Assembly: GCA_002298165.1 (NCBI GenBank)
Contig: DBMI01000028.1
Coordinates: 124,001 to 188,000, forward strand
Direction: 5' to 3'
DNA from: Desulfarculales bacterium UBA702
GTDB taxonomy: Bacteria; Desulfobacterota; Syntrophobacteria; Syntrophobacterales; Syntrophobacteraceae
Length of the DNA: 64,000 bases
Shown piece by piece: positions 37,086 to 46,099 of the stretch. The notes beneath the pieces were generated by a model. It was not told the origin of the DNA. It ran no database searches and was given only the letters and a program-made list of their open reading frames with translations. Position 1 is the first letter of the stretch. Each line of letters opens with the position of its first letter. Position numbers and translations under genes: made by a program.

Positions 37086-38441
37086 ATGGAAAATGCAAAC
37101 TTCGTTTCGACCACAAACGGATGCAAGCTGTGCAAACCCCTGGGCGCATGCATTGCTTTCCGGGGAATCGAGGGCGCAATTCCCATGCTGCACGGGTCAC
37201 AGGGCTGCGCGACATATATGCGGCGATACATCATCAGCCATTTCAGGGAGCCGGTGGATATAGCATCGTCCTCCCTCGGCGAAAAGCATGCCATCTACGG
37301 TGGAGGCCCTAACCTGAAACAGGGACTCAAAAACGTTATGACCAAGTTCGGGGCAGGCCTCATTGGCGTTGCAACCACATGCCTGACGGAAACGATCGGT
37401 GACGACGTTCCAATGATCGTGCGTGAGTTCCGGCGTGAGATGCAAGGCGAAGGGGCGGAACTGCCCCCGCTTGTGACCGTGTCCACTCCCAGCTACTCCG
37501 GGACGCACATGGAAGGGTTCCACGCCGCGATAAAGGCGGTTGTCGAGCAGGTGTGCAGGGAGGGGGAGCGCAGGGAACTTATAAATATTCTGCCCGGCTT
37601 TCTCTCAACCGCCGATCTGCGCCACTTAAAAGAGATAGTAGATGATTTCGGACGCGAATGCGTGCTCCTTCCGGATTTTTCGGACACCCTGGACGGCCCT
37701 GCACTTGAAGACTACGAAAAGATCCCTGCGGGAGGGACGCCGGTTGCCGATATCGAGCGCATGGGAAGCGGCGCGGCAACCATCGAGTTCGGACGAACCC
37801 TGACCGGGAATGACAGCGCGGGCGTGCAGCTAAACGACCGCTTTGGAGTGCGTTTACACCAGTTGGGCACACCGATAGGCATTCGTGAAACCGATGCTTT
37901 CTTTGAGACTCTTTCGACTGTTACGGCAAAGCCCGTTCCCGAAAAGCACGAACGGGAAAAAGGCCGCCTCGTCGACGCTTACGTGGATGCGCACAAGTAT
38001 CTTTTTGCTAAAAGGGCCGTTGTTTACGGTGAAGAAGATCTTGTCATAGCCTTGGCATCCTTCCTGGTGGAAGTTGGTATAAAGCCTGTCCTGTGCGCCT
38101 CTGGCGGCCGTAGCGGCCGTTTTAAATCTTGTATTGAACTGGTGACGGCCGGCTTTACCGACCTCCCGATCGTTGAGGAAGGCGCGGATTTCAAGAAAAT
38201 TGAGGAGCTTTGCGAAGGTTTGGAGCCGGATATCATCGTCGGGCACAGCAAAGGCTACACGCTTTCAAGAAAGCTTGGAATTCCGTTGGTCCGGGTCGGG
38301 TTCCCGATCCACGATCGCTTCGGCGGGCAAAGGACACTTCACATCGGATACCGGGGAACCCAGACGCTCCTCGACCGAATCGTCAACGCCATCCTGGAAA
38401 AATCCCAGGACGAATCGCCCGTAGGCTATGCATATTTGTAA
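37086..38441 (+). CDS. nifN: FeMo-cofactor scaffold protein NifN
   Basis: 451 residues, one base after nifE. A NifK paralogue with Cys in NGCKLCKPLGACIAF, GSQGCATYMRR and TTCLTETIGDD. The end reads RVGFPIHDRFGGQR, the NifK/NifN-family closing block. It pairs with NifE to receive NifB-cofactor. Codon use and spacing match the neighbours. Confidence 0.95.
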   Translation: MENANFVSTTNGCKLCKPLGACIAFRGIEGAIPMLHGSQGCATYMRRYIISHFREPVDIASSSLGEKHAIYGGGPNLKQGLKNVMTKFGAGLIGVATTCLTETIGDDVPMIVREFRREMQGEGAELPPLVTVSTPSYSGTHMEGFHAAIKAVVEQVCREGERRELINILPGFLSTADLRHLKEIVDDFGRECVLLPDFSDTLDGPALEDYEKIPAGGTPVADIERMGSGAATIEFGRTLTGNDSAGVQLNDRFGVRLHQLGTPIGIRETDAFFETLSTVTAKPVPEKHEREKGRLVDAYVDAHKYLFAKRAVVYGEEDLVIALASFLVEVGIKPVLCASGGRSGRFKSCIELVTAGFTDLPIVEEGADFKKIEELCEGLEPDIIVGHSKGYTLSRKLGIPLVRVGFPIHDRFGGQRTLHIGYRGTQTLLDRIVNAILEKSQDESPVGYAYL

Positions 38442-38479
38442 CAACCTGGTCCATCCAGGTGAAGGAAAGGATTTCGAAC

Positions 38480-39751
38480 ATGAGCGCGCTGAGATCTCTC
38501 GACCGACATCCCTGTTTCAACGCAGGGGCAAAAGGCTCTTATGGGCGGGTTCACCTGCCGGTAGCGCCCCACTGCAACATCCGCTGCAATTACTGCAATC
38601 GCAAATTCGACTGCGTAAACGAAAGCCGGCCTGGAGTTTCGAGCGCGATCCTTTCCCCGAAGCAGGCACTCGTCTACACTGAAAAAGTGCTCGAAAAGGA
38701 ACCGAGAATTTCGGTTGCAGGAATCGCCGGGCCGGGAGATCCATTCGCAAATCCTCTGGAGACTCTCGAGACCATGCGCCTCATCAGGAAACGGTTTCCC
38801 GAAATGTTGCTTTGCCTTTCCACCAACGGGCTGGGTCTTGCCCCATACCTCGATGAAGTGGCCGAACTGGGAGTATCTCACGTTACCCTGACAGTGAACG
38901 CCGTCGATCCGGAAATAGGCGCCGCGATCTACAACTGGGTCAGGGACGGCAAGGTGATCTATCGCGGCGTCCGGGGGGCCGAACTGATGCTCTCAAGGCA
39001 ATTGGCGGCTATAGAGGGGCTTAAGAAGCACGGGATTACTGTCAAAGTCAATACGATCATCGTTCCTTCCATAAACGACCATCACGTCGAAGAAGTAGCA
39101 CGGACCGTAGCGGGTCTCGGTGTCGATCTGCTCAACTGTATGCCGATGTATCCGAACAGGGATACGGTCTTTGAGAAAATTCCGGAACCGGGAAGGGAGA
39201 TGATGGACGAAGTTCGTGCAAAGGCGGAGAAATACCTGCCCCAAATGCGGCATTGCACCCGGTGCCGGGCCGATGCGGTCGGACTTCTGGGAGAGGACAG
39301 AAGCATGGAACTGCATGGCTGCTTGAACGCATGCGCAAGCCTGCCCAAGGACCTGGCCGACAGGCCCTACGTTGCGGTGGCCACCAGGGAAGGCTTGCTG
39401 GTAAACCTGCATCTCGGCGAAGCGGTGAAATTTCAGATATGGTCGAAGACAGAGGACGGATATGCCTGTATTGATGAGAGGGACGCCCCGGAACCGGGGG
39501 GAGGTCCGAAAAGATGGGGGCTCCTTGCAAAAATCCTTCGTGATTGCCGGGCCGTGCTTGTGGCCGGTGTGGGTGATACGCCCAAAGAGATCCTGTCAGC
39601 AGCCGGAATCGATGCGGTGGAAATGAACGGGTTTATAGAACTGGGGCTCGAAGCCGTCTATTCCGGCCGGGGAGCAAAAGAGTTTAAAGTGCGAAGAGCC
39701 GGCGGCTGCGCCAGGGGAGCTGGTTGCAGTGGAAACGGGGAAGGTTGTTGA
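38480..39751 (+). CDS. nifB: Nitrogenase cofactor biosynthesis protein NifB with C-terminal NifX-like domain
   Basis: 423 residues from the ATG at 38480; the open frame extends upstream through nifN and is not real there. The radical SAM core has CNIRCNYC near residue 33, preceded by HPCFNAGAKGSYGRVHLPVAP, typical of NifB. The C-terminal 110 residues form a NifX/NafY-type cofactor-binding domain (LGEAVKFQIWSK, GVGDTPKEILSAAGIDAVEMNG). The last residues are Gly/Cys rich. It makes the Fe8S9C precursor of FeMo-cofactor. Confidence 0.95.
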   Translation: MSALRSLDRHPCFNAGAKGSYGRVHLPVAPHCNIRCNYCNRKFDCVNESRPGVSSAILSPKQALVYTEKVLEKEPRISVAGIAGPGDPFANPLETLETMRLIRKRFPEMLLCLSTNGLGLAPYLDEVAELGVSHVTLTVNAVDPEIGAAIYNWVRDGKVIYRGVRGAELMLSRQLAAIEGLKKHGITVKVNTIIVPSINDHHVEEVARTVAGLGVDLLNCMPMYPNRDTVFEKIPEPGREMMDEVRAKAEKYLPQMRHCTRCRADAVGLLGEDRSMELHGCLNACASLPKDLADRPYVAVATREGLLVNLHLGEAVKFQIWSKTEDGYACIDERDAPEPGGGPKRWGLLAKILRDCRAVLVAGVGDTPKEILSAAGIDAVEMNGFIELGLEAVYSGRGAKEFKVRRAGGCARGAGCSGNGEGC

Positions 39752-39780
39752 GGGGAAGGCTGTCAGGCTTTAGGATTTAG

Positions 39781-39974
39781 CAGGGTGTTGAAAAAGGATG
39801 GAGTTCCCCACTTCAGCGTTCAAATAATAAGGGCGTCATTCCCGCGAAGGCGGGAATCCAGTGCCTTTACGGATTGTTGAGCATAGGCTGGATTCCCGCC
39901 TTCGCGGGAATGACGAAAATTTGCCCTCATCTGGGCACTCAATTCCCACTACGGGATACTTTTTCAACACCCTG
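39781..39974. mobile_element. MITE with perfect terminal inverted repeats and nested hairpin arms
   Basis: 194 bases. The ends are a perfect 16-base inverted repeat: CAGGGTGTTGAAAAAG at 39781-39796 and its complement at 39959-39974. Both sides carry TTAG (39777-39780 and 39975-39978), a probable four-base target duplication. Inside, a perfect 28-base inverted pair (39834-39861 and 39888-39915) each contains its own CCCGC/GCGGG hairpin. No reading frame inside; it must have been mobilised in trans. The CATTCCCGCGAAGGCGGGAATCC core is a widespread repeat. Confidence 0.85.
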
Positions 39975-39978
39975 TTAG

Positions 39979-40331
39979 AACTGAAGGGGGGGGCGAGCGC
40001 ATAAGCCTCCCCTCCTGGGCCATTTTACCTATAGACCTTCAATCTAAGCCCGGCTGGTTGGCAGGCGCATCGGAGCACAAAAGTCGCACAGGTTTTACAG
40101 GACTTCTTATTCCACCTATTCTAATCGTAATAAACTCTATCAAACTGGTACATTAATGTTGCAAAGAAATATATGATACATTATTGTTTAATAATATGGC
40201 CTCCATTTGGAAAAATAGCCACTGTTTAACTGCGTTCAAACACAACTAAATGCCTTCGAAAGCCTTACCTGAAGCCAATTCCAAGGATTTTACCGGTCAA
40301 GAACTCTCAATTGGACCTGGTGGCATGATAA
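39979..40331. other. Intergenic region upstream of nifA
   Basis: About 350 AT-rich bases after the MITE. No gene was seen. It should hold the nifA promoter, but no confident -35/-10 or -24/-12 pair was identified. Confidence 0.35.
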
Positions 40332-41891
40332 ATGATTATCCAGTTTCCCATGGAAACGAATCTACGCGAAACAGAACTGAATGTGCTTTACGAAACGTGC
40401 CGGGTTATCGGACAGGCGTTGAAGCTCGACCAGGCTCTGGAGACCATTCTCGGGGTCCTTTCCGCCTCCCTGGCCATGAAGCGGGCTACTATCACTCTCA
40501 TAGACGAGGAGACAGGATACCTCATTATTCGCGCCTCACATGGTCTTAGCCAGGCGGAGAGAAGACGGGGCATTTACCGTCAGGACGAAGGTGTAACCGG
40601 GCTCATTTTCCAGACGGCGCAGCCCTACGTCGTTCCGGACATCAGCAAAGAGCCGCTATTTCTTAATAAAACCAGGTCGCGGCCGATCCTCAAGGAATCC
40701 ATAACGTTTTTGGGCGTGCCGATTTTGTTGTACGGAAAAGCAATAGGGGTGCTGCATGTGGACCGGCTTTTCGGCAATGAAATTCCTTACGAGGAGGATA
40801 TTCGCCTTCTTTCGATCGTGGCGACCCTGATAGCGCAGTTCGTGAGCCTGAATCGCCAGGTAAAGCGCCGCGAGCAAAAACTGCGGCAAGACTGCTCCTT
40901 GCCGGGCACAATGGGAGCGGACGTTCAGGCCGGGCTTTTCATGGTCGGAAAAAGTCCGTGCATGCGCTTTGTACAGCAGCAGATCCGCAAGGTTGCCCCG
41001 AGCAAGGCATCGGTGCTCCTTTTTGGAGAGTCGGGAACCGGCAAGACCCTGGTTGCCAAGATCATCCACGAAATGAGCAACCGGGCGAGGATGCCGTTTG
41101 TGAAGATCAATTGCGCCGCGTTGCCGGAAAACCTGCTTGAATCCGAACTTTTCGGGTACGAGAAGGGCGCGTTCACGGGAGCGATGAAGTCTAAGATGGG
41201 AAGGGTCGAAGAGGCTGACGGCGGAACGATATTCCTCGATGAAGTGGGAGAGCTGCCTTTGCCTTTGCAGGCGAAGCTATTGAGATTCATCCAGGAAAAA
41301 GAATTCGAAAGGCTCGGGGGTATGAAAACGCACAAGGTCGACGTCCGGGTGGTCGCGGCGACCAATCGTGACCTTGCCGCCGCTGTTGCGGAAGGGCTCT
41401 TTCGGGAAGACCTCTTTTATCGCCTGAACGTATTTCCCTTACGTGTGCCGGCTCTGCGGGAACGAAAGGAGGATATTCCTGAGCTTCTGAGCCATTTCGT
41501 GGAAAGGATTTCTCATGAGTACGGCAGGAGCGTCGGTATTTCGACGAACGCAATAGTCCGGTTCACGAATTACGACTGGCCGGGCAACGTGCGCGAAATG
41601 GAAAACCTGATAGAGAGACTTGTCATCATGGCCGATGAAGAAGAAATCGACACGGCCATCCTGCCCATATATCTCGGTAAGTCGGAGGACGTCTACGAAC
41701 AGACTCCCTCTTTATCGCGTATAGAAGAGATCGAGCAGAAGGAAATCCTGAGCGCCCTCGAGCGCAATTCCTGGAACCAGACGCGAACGGCTAAAAATCT
41801 CGGGATAACCCTCAGGCAGATAGGTTATCGAATCAAAAAATTCGGCCTCGAAAAGATCGTCGAAGACCACAAAAGAGGAGCATCGGCATGA
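40332..41891 (+). CDS. nifA: NifA-type sigma-54 activator (GAF-AAA-Fis)
   Basis: 519 residues. A GAF domain covers about residues 25-170 (LDQALETILGVLSASLAMKRA), the sigma-54 AAA+ domain about 205-430 (Walker A GESGTGKT, contact loop GAFTGA, WPGNVREMENLIERL), and a Fis-type helix-turn-helix lies at 470-505 (NSWNQTRTAKNLGITLRQIGYRIKKFG). The interdomain Cys pair of oxygen-sensitive NifA is not obvious. It is the likely activator of the nifH sigma-54 promoter. Overlaps the next gene by four bases. The start could be the ATG at 40350. Confidence 0.88.
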   Translation: MIIQFPMETNLRETELNVLYETCRVIGQALKLDQALETILGVLSASLAMKRATITLIDEETGYLIIRASHGLSQAERRRGIYRQDEGVTGLIFQTAQPYVVPDISKEPLFLNKTRSRPILKESITFLGVPILLYGKAIGVLHVDRLFGNEIPYEEDIRLLSIVATLIAQFVSLNRQVKRREQKLRQDCSLPGTMGADVQAGLFMVGKSPCMRFVQQQIRKVAPSKASVLLFGESGTGKTLVAKIIHEMSNRARMPFVKINCAALPENLLESELFGYEKGAFTGAMKSKMGRVEEADGGTIFLDEVGELPLPLQAKLLRFIQEKEFERLGGMKTHKVDVRVVAATNRDLAAAVAEGLFREDLFYRLNVFPLRVPALRERKEDIPELLSHFVERISHEYGRSVGISTNAIVRFTNYDWPGNVREMENLIERLVIMADEEEIDTAILPIYLGKSEDVYEQTPSLSRIEEIEQKEILSALERNSWNQTRTAKNLGITLRQIGYRIKKFGLEKIVEDHKRGASA

Positions 41892-42928
41892 AATCATATG
41901 CTCTTGTCGATTCGTCCGAGCCGAACCTGATGCGTGACATCTTTCCTTACTCGATGCCGCCCCGCGTAAGATTCGACCACCGGCTGTTCGCTCCCTCGCC
42001 GCCCGAAGAAAGCTATATTACCGATTCCACGTTCCGTGACGGCCAGCAGGCAAGACCGCCGTTCACGCTGCGGCAGGCGGGAGAATTATTCGATGAACTT
42101 CACAGGCTCTCGGGGCCAGGCGGTGTAATACACCATGCGGAGTTCTTCCTGTACACGCGGATGGACAGGGAAATAATGGACCTGTGCCGCTCGCGCAACT
42201 ATGCCTGGCCCTACGTGACCGGCTGGATTCGCGCCTGCGAAAGGGACCTCAAACTCGCAATAGAGGCAAGGGTGCCCGAGACCGGAATTCTTACGTCTGT
42301 CTCCGACTACCATATCTATCTCAAACTTGGCTCGACGCGAAAAAAGATTTCAGAGCGGTACCTGCGGGTCGTGCGCACGGCGCTGGACGCCGGAATTATT
42401 CCCAGGTGCGGATTTGAAGATATTACAAGGGCCGACATTTACGGGTTTTGCGTCCCATTTGCTGTGGAGTTAATGAAATTGCGGGAAGAAAGTGGCATGG
42501 ACATAAAGGTAAGGCTATGCGACACGCTGGGTCTAGGCGTCAGCTATCCTGGCGCAGCATTGCCCAGAGGCATTCCTGCGCTGGTGAATGCTTTTACGCG
42601 GGATGCGGGCGTTCCTTCCCATCTGCTCGAATGGCACGGGCACAATGATTTCCACAAGGCCCTGGTAAATTCTGGTACGGCATGGCTTTATGGCTGCGGC
42701 GGTGTAAACGGCACGCTCTATGGGCTGGGAGAGAGGACTGGCAATGCATCCATACAGGAATTGCTGGTGGAAAGAGAGATGCTGGAAGGAATCGCTTCGA
42801 AGTTTCGGGAGTGTGAGGCCTCCGGGACACGGAAGTCGGGTGGAGAGGGCTGCGGGGCAATTCCTGGCCAGGATTATTGGAAAACACTCCCCTTCCCCCC
42901 ACAATGGGGACTTGTAGGTTATCAGTAA
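41888..42928 (+). CDS. NifV-like HMGL-family enzyme, C-terminally truncated
   Basis: 346 residues. The TIM-barrel motifs of the HMGL/homocitrate synthase family are present: DSTFRDGQQARPP near residue 46, EWHGHNDFHKALVNSGTAWLYG near 245, and GLGERTGNAS near 280. The nif context makes homocitrate synthesis the expected role. Related proteins that I know continue for about 100 residues more. Here the sequence stops being family-like after about residue 300, with a low-complexity tail, so the C-terminal region is missing. ATGA overlap with nifA; modB follows after 38 bases. Confidence 0.7.
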   Translation: MKSYALVDSSEPNLMRDIFPYSMPPRVRFDHRLFAPSPPEESYITDSTFRDGQQARPPFTLRQAGELFDELHRLSGPGGVIHHAEFFLYTRMDREIMDLCRSRNYAWPYVTGWIRACERDLKLAIEARVPETGILTSVSDYHIYLKLGSTRKKISERYLRVVRTALDAGIIPRCGFEDITRADIYGFCVPFAVELMKLREESGMDIKVRLCDTLGLGVSYPGAALPRGIPALVNAFTRDAGVPSHLLEWHGHNDFHKALVNSGTAWLYGCGGVNGTLYGLGERTGNASIQELLVEREMLEGIASKFRECEASGTRKSGGEGCGAIPGQDYWKTLPFPPQWGLVGYQ

Positions 42929-42966
42929 GAAAACAATTGGTCTGATATGACTCTGAGAAGACTTGC

Positions 42967-43671
42967 ATGGATTTACTAAATACCGTTCTCAGTTCAAAAA
43001 TTACGACGCCTCTTTGGATGTCGCTCAAGGTTGCAGGAGTTGCGACCGTCTGTGCGACATTGTGCGGGGTTATCGCTGCGTGGGTGATAACCCGGTTTAA
43101 ATTTCCCGGACGTGAGTGGCTGGACTCGCTTCTGGCTCTTCCCCTGGTGCTGCCCCCGACAGTAATTGGCTATTACCTTCTGGTTCTGGTGGGCCGGAAC
43201 AGCATGATCGGATCCCGTCTTCACAGTACTTTTGGCATTTCCCTGGTGTTCACCTGGCAAGGGGCTGTTCTGGCGGCCGCACTCGTTTCGTTTCCCCTCG
43301 TTTATAAGTCTGCACGGACGGCTTTTGAAGAGATCGATCCCAGGTTTGAGAACGCCGCACGCACTCTGGGTTTATCCGAAATCGGCGTGTTCTTTCGCAT
43401 CTCTTTTCCTCTTGCTTGGCGGGGGATTCTTGCCGGAACTATGCTGGCATTCGCACGAGCCATGGGGGAATTTGGGGCGACGCTTATGATTGCCGGCAAT
43501 CTGCCCGGCAAAACACAAACTCTTTCCCTTGCGGTATACGATGCCGTGCAGGCGGGGAACGACGGTCTTGCCGCCGCATTGGTGGTGATAACGTCTGTTG
43601 TATGCATTGTGGTTCTCGTTTCTTCGGGGAAGATGCTCAAAACGAGTTACTTAAAGGAGGCTGACCGGTGA
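42967..43671 (+). CDS. modB: Molybdate ABC transporter permease ModB
   Basis: 234 residues with about five transmembrane helices. The permease coupling loop is DPRFENAARTLGLSEIGVFFRI, followed by GEFGATLMIAGNLPGKTQTL, diagnostic of ModB. It supplies the molybdenum for FeMo-cofactor. The stop overlaps the modA GTG. Order here is B-A-C rather than the common A-B-C. Confidence 0.95.
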   Translation: MDLLNTVLSSKITTPLWMSLKVAGVATVCATLCGVIAAWVITRFKFPGREWLDSLLALPLVLPPTVIGYYLLVLVGRNSMIGSRLHSTFGISLVFTWQGAVLAAALVSFPLVYKSARTAFEEIDPRFENAARTLGLSEIGVFFRISFPLAWRGILAGTMLAFARAMGEFGATLMIAGNLPGKTQTLSLAVYDAVQAGNDGLAAALVVITSVVCIVVLVSSGKMLKTSYLKEADR

Positions 43672-44438
43672 GGCTCAGGTCATCTTTTCTTGCGGCACTT
43701 CTTTGCACTTTGATTCTCTTGACCTCGAACGTCGAATCGACATCTGCCGAGCAGGAATTGACCGTCTCCGCGGCCGCCAGCCTTACCAACGCTTTTGGCG
43801 AGCTGGGGAGAAAGTTCGAGAGTTCCAATACGGGCTGCAAGGTTATTTTCAATTTTAGCGCGTCAGGGGCACTTCTTCAGCAAATCGATAAGGGCGCCCC
43901 AGTGGACGTCTTCGCATCGGCCGACCAGAAGACAATGGACAAGGCAGTGGAGAAGGAGCTGATCCTTTCCGGGACGTGCAGGGATTTCGTCGGCAATGAG
44001 TTGACCCTGATTCTCCCGGTTGAGGGCAAAACCAGGATTGATGCCTTAGAGGACCTCAACTCGAAAGAAATCTGCAAAATCGCCATTGGAAATCCTGAAA
44101 CGGTCCCCGCAGGCCGCTATGCTCAGGATGTCCTCACGAAAAAAGGCCTTTGGGAAGGGCTTAAACCCAAGTTCATCTTCGGGGAGTCGGTACGGCAGGC
44201 GCTCGATTATGTCAGTCGCGGCGAAGTGGATGCCGGATTTGTTTTTTCAACGGATGCCGCGGTCGCAAAGGATAAGGTCAGAATGGCTCTGGAAGCCAAA
44301 GAGCACCAGCCAATCACTTATCAGATCGGTGTTGTGGCTTCCTCGGAAAACAAGGATTTGGCCCAGAGCTTTGTTGATTTTGTATTAAGCTCCGCAGGCC
44401 GGGAAATCCTTATAAAATACGGTTTTAAGGAACCCTGA
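43668..44438 (+). CDS. modA: Molybdate-binding periplasmic protein ModA
   Basis: 256 residues from a GTG with an AAAGGAGG site, overlapping modB by four bases. A signal peptide (about residues 1-27) precedes the mature start QELTVSAAASLTNAFGELG. SASGALLQQIDKGAPVDVFASAD is the conserved oxyanion-binding region, and QALDYVSRGEVDAGFVFSTDA the hinge region. Its stop overlaps the modC start. Confidence 0.95.
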   Translation: MRLRSSFLAALLCTLILLTSNVESTSAEQELTVSAAASLTNAFGELGRKFESSNTGCKVIFNFSASGALLQQIDKGAPVDVFASADQKTMDKAVEKELILSGTCRDFVGNELTLILPVEGKTRIDALEDLNSKEICKIAIGNPETVPAGRYAQDVLTKKGLWEGLKPKFIFGESVRQALDYVSRGEVDAGFVFSTDAAVAKDKVRMALEAKEHQPITYQIGVVASSENKDLAQSFVDFVLSSAGREILIKYGFKEP

Positions 44439-45220
44439 TGATAGCCGTTGACATAGAGAAAAGAGTTCAGTCCAGAGGAAGAAGCTTCAATTTAAAAGCG
44501 GCGTTTCGTTCCGATGAACAGTTTGTCATCCTCTTTGGACCTTCCGGCGCTGGGAAGACGCTCACCCTTCAAGCCATCGCTGGACTTTTGACTCCCGACG
44601 CGGGCACAATCTCAATTGGGGACCGCCTGCTTTTCGATGCAAAAAGGGGCGTCAATGTACAGCCTCAGTGCCGTAATATCGGCTATGTGTTCCAGGACTT
44701 CGCTCTTTTTCCCCACATGAGCGTCTTTGAGAATATCGGGTTCGGCCTGCCCAGGAAATGGTGGAGGCCCCTGTCTTCAGCCGATAAATCGAAGGTCCGG
44801 AAGCTCCTGGATATTTTTGAGATCACTAATCTTTCAGCATGCTTCCCAAATGATTTGTCCGGGGGGCAGCGCCAGCGTGTGGCTCTGGCTCGGGCATTGG
44901 TTCGAAATCCTGAACTGTTGCTTTTAGACGAGCCTTTTTCAGCCCTGGACACTTTGCTCCGGGTGAAGCTTCGTGAGGAACTTCTGGAGCTTCAGACAAG
45001 ATTCAAGGTGCCTGTTGTAATGATTACTCATGACCCGGAAGACATCCGAGCCTTTGCCCAGACACTGATTACATATGATGAAGGAAGAGTGTGCAAGGTG
45101 GACTATTTTCTCAAAGCGACTGTGGCCAAACCACATGATACTGCCGATCGATCACCCCCTGACCCGCCCCACACGATCCCAAGCCATGGAGTACACCGTG
45201 GACAAATCTGGTGTGCTTAA
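44438..45220 (+). CDS. modC: Molybdate ABC transporter ATPase ModC, short form
   Basis: 260 residues. Walker A GPSGAGKTLT near residue 32, Q-loop YVFQDFALFPHMSV, signature LSGGQRQRVALARAL and Walker B LLLLDEPFSALD. The C-terminal Mop (molybdate-binding TOBE) domain of E. coli ModC is absent; this short form also occurs in Geobacter-type systems. The last 25 residues are Pro/His rich and may be untranslated homology. No paralogous mop gene follows, and the nif-mod island ends here. Confidence 0.9.
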   Translation: MIAVDIEKRVQSRGRSFNLKAAFRSDEQFVILFGPSGAGKTLTLQAIAGLLTPDAGTISIGDRLLFDAKRGVNVQPQCRNIGYVFQDFALFPHMSVFENIGFGLPRKWWRPLSSADKSKVRKLLDIFEITNLSACFPNDLSGGQRQRVALARALVRNPELLLLDEPFSALDTLLRVKLREELLELQTRFKVPVVMITHDPEDIRAFAQTLITYDEGRVCKVDYFLKATVAKPHDTADRSPPDPPHTIPSHGVHRGQIWCA

Positions 45221-45550
45221 CGGCGAATTTCATGCCGGAAAACTCCCCAGCGGCTGAGACCATATGGGATGCATTGGGCTTGGTGTGGATCGGGAAGCAC
45301 ACTGGGTTTTCCAAGGGGTATTCCATGACTTCCGAACATGTGGGTCAAAATGGTTTCGATTAGGAAGCACACAGATTTGCATTAGCAGATGCCGGTCAGG
45401 CTAATCCCTCCTGTGCTCCGCTCCCCCGGCAACAAAAAGACGTTGCCTGGGCCACCCGCGAATGCACATAACTTGACAGCCTTCAATGGATGCTTAACAA
45501 AAAACCTCAAAAAACGCTTTCCAATCACTCAATCACCGCGAGGAAATCCG
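45221..45550. other. Intergenic region after modC
   Basis: About 330 bases with no gene. An in-frame extension upstream of the next gene (from 45389) lacks homology. A short motif GGAAGCACAC occurs twice (about 45291 and 45365). No terminator hairpin was found. Confidence 0.35.
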
Positions 45551-46036
45551 ATGAAACAGTTTTTCATGTCATTGACATTACTTATGCTCGCCTCTTTGTT
45601 ATGCCTGCCGGCATTCGGCACGACAGCTCCAGCGGCTGAGGCCCCCCAGCAGCATGCTCACGAAGGCCACGCCATGGCCGCCAATGACAAGGATTTCCCG
45701 AAGCTGGCGCAACCGGGAGAAAAAGTGCCTCTCGGCGCGGACCACTATTTCACCTACGGCTTCACCAAGCAGCCTAAACTGGGCACGGCTATCATGAAGG
45801 TAGAGATATTCACGCAGGCCGGGAAGCCGGATGCTTCTTTTGTCGTCAAGGGGTCCATGGACATGCCGTCCATGAGAGGAATGCACAGCACCGGGGCGAA
45901 GGAGTTCAGTATTTCGAAGAACGGCGCTTACCTGCTTCCCGCGGAAGTCGCCATGCCTGGTGACTGGGAATTCAGGTTTACGTTCGAAAAGGATGGCAAG
46001 ACGGTGTTCCGGGGAGCCTACCTGTTTGATATCTGA
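45551..46036 (+). CDS. Secreted YtkA-like protein
   Basis: 161 residues from the ATG with a GAGGAAA site. The signal peptide (MKQFFMSLTLLMLASLLCLPAFG) is followed by a His-rich segment (QQHAHEGHAM). The mature part matches the YtkA/FixH-like beta-sandwich, including Met/His-rich SMDMPSMRGMHS and PGDWEFRFTFEKDGK. The metal-like residues suggest copper contact, but this is inference. It heads a partly degraded cluster. Confidence 0.8.
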   Translation: MKQFFMSLTLLMLASLLCLPAFGTTAPAAEAPQQHAHEGHAMAANDKDFPKLAQPGEKVPLGADHYFTYGFTKQPKLGTAIMKVEIFTQAGKPDASFVVKGSMDMPSMRGMHSTGAKEFSISKNGAYLLPAEVAMPGDWEFRFTFEKDGKTVFRGAYLFDI

Positions 46037-46099
46037 GAAATCATCATTGTGTAGCCAGGTCCCGGACACACTGTGAACCTCAGGGACTGGAGGGCGGGA

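Noticed and set aside
38210..38479. NifB frame extending through the end of nifN
   Set aside because: It overlaps nifN out of frame; the NifB family starts at MSALRSLDRHP with its own site.
39834..39915. CRISPR-like repeats
   Set aside because: Only two copies, inverted to one another, inside a MITE; no array structure.
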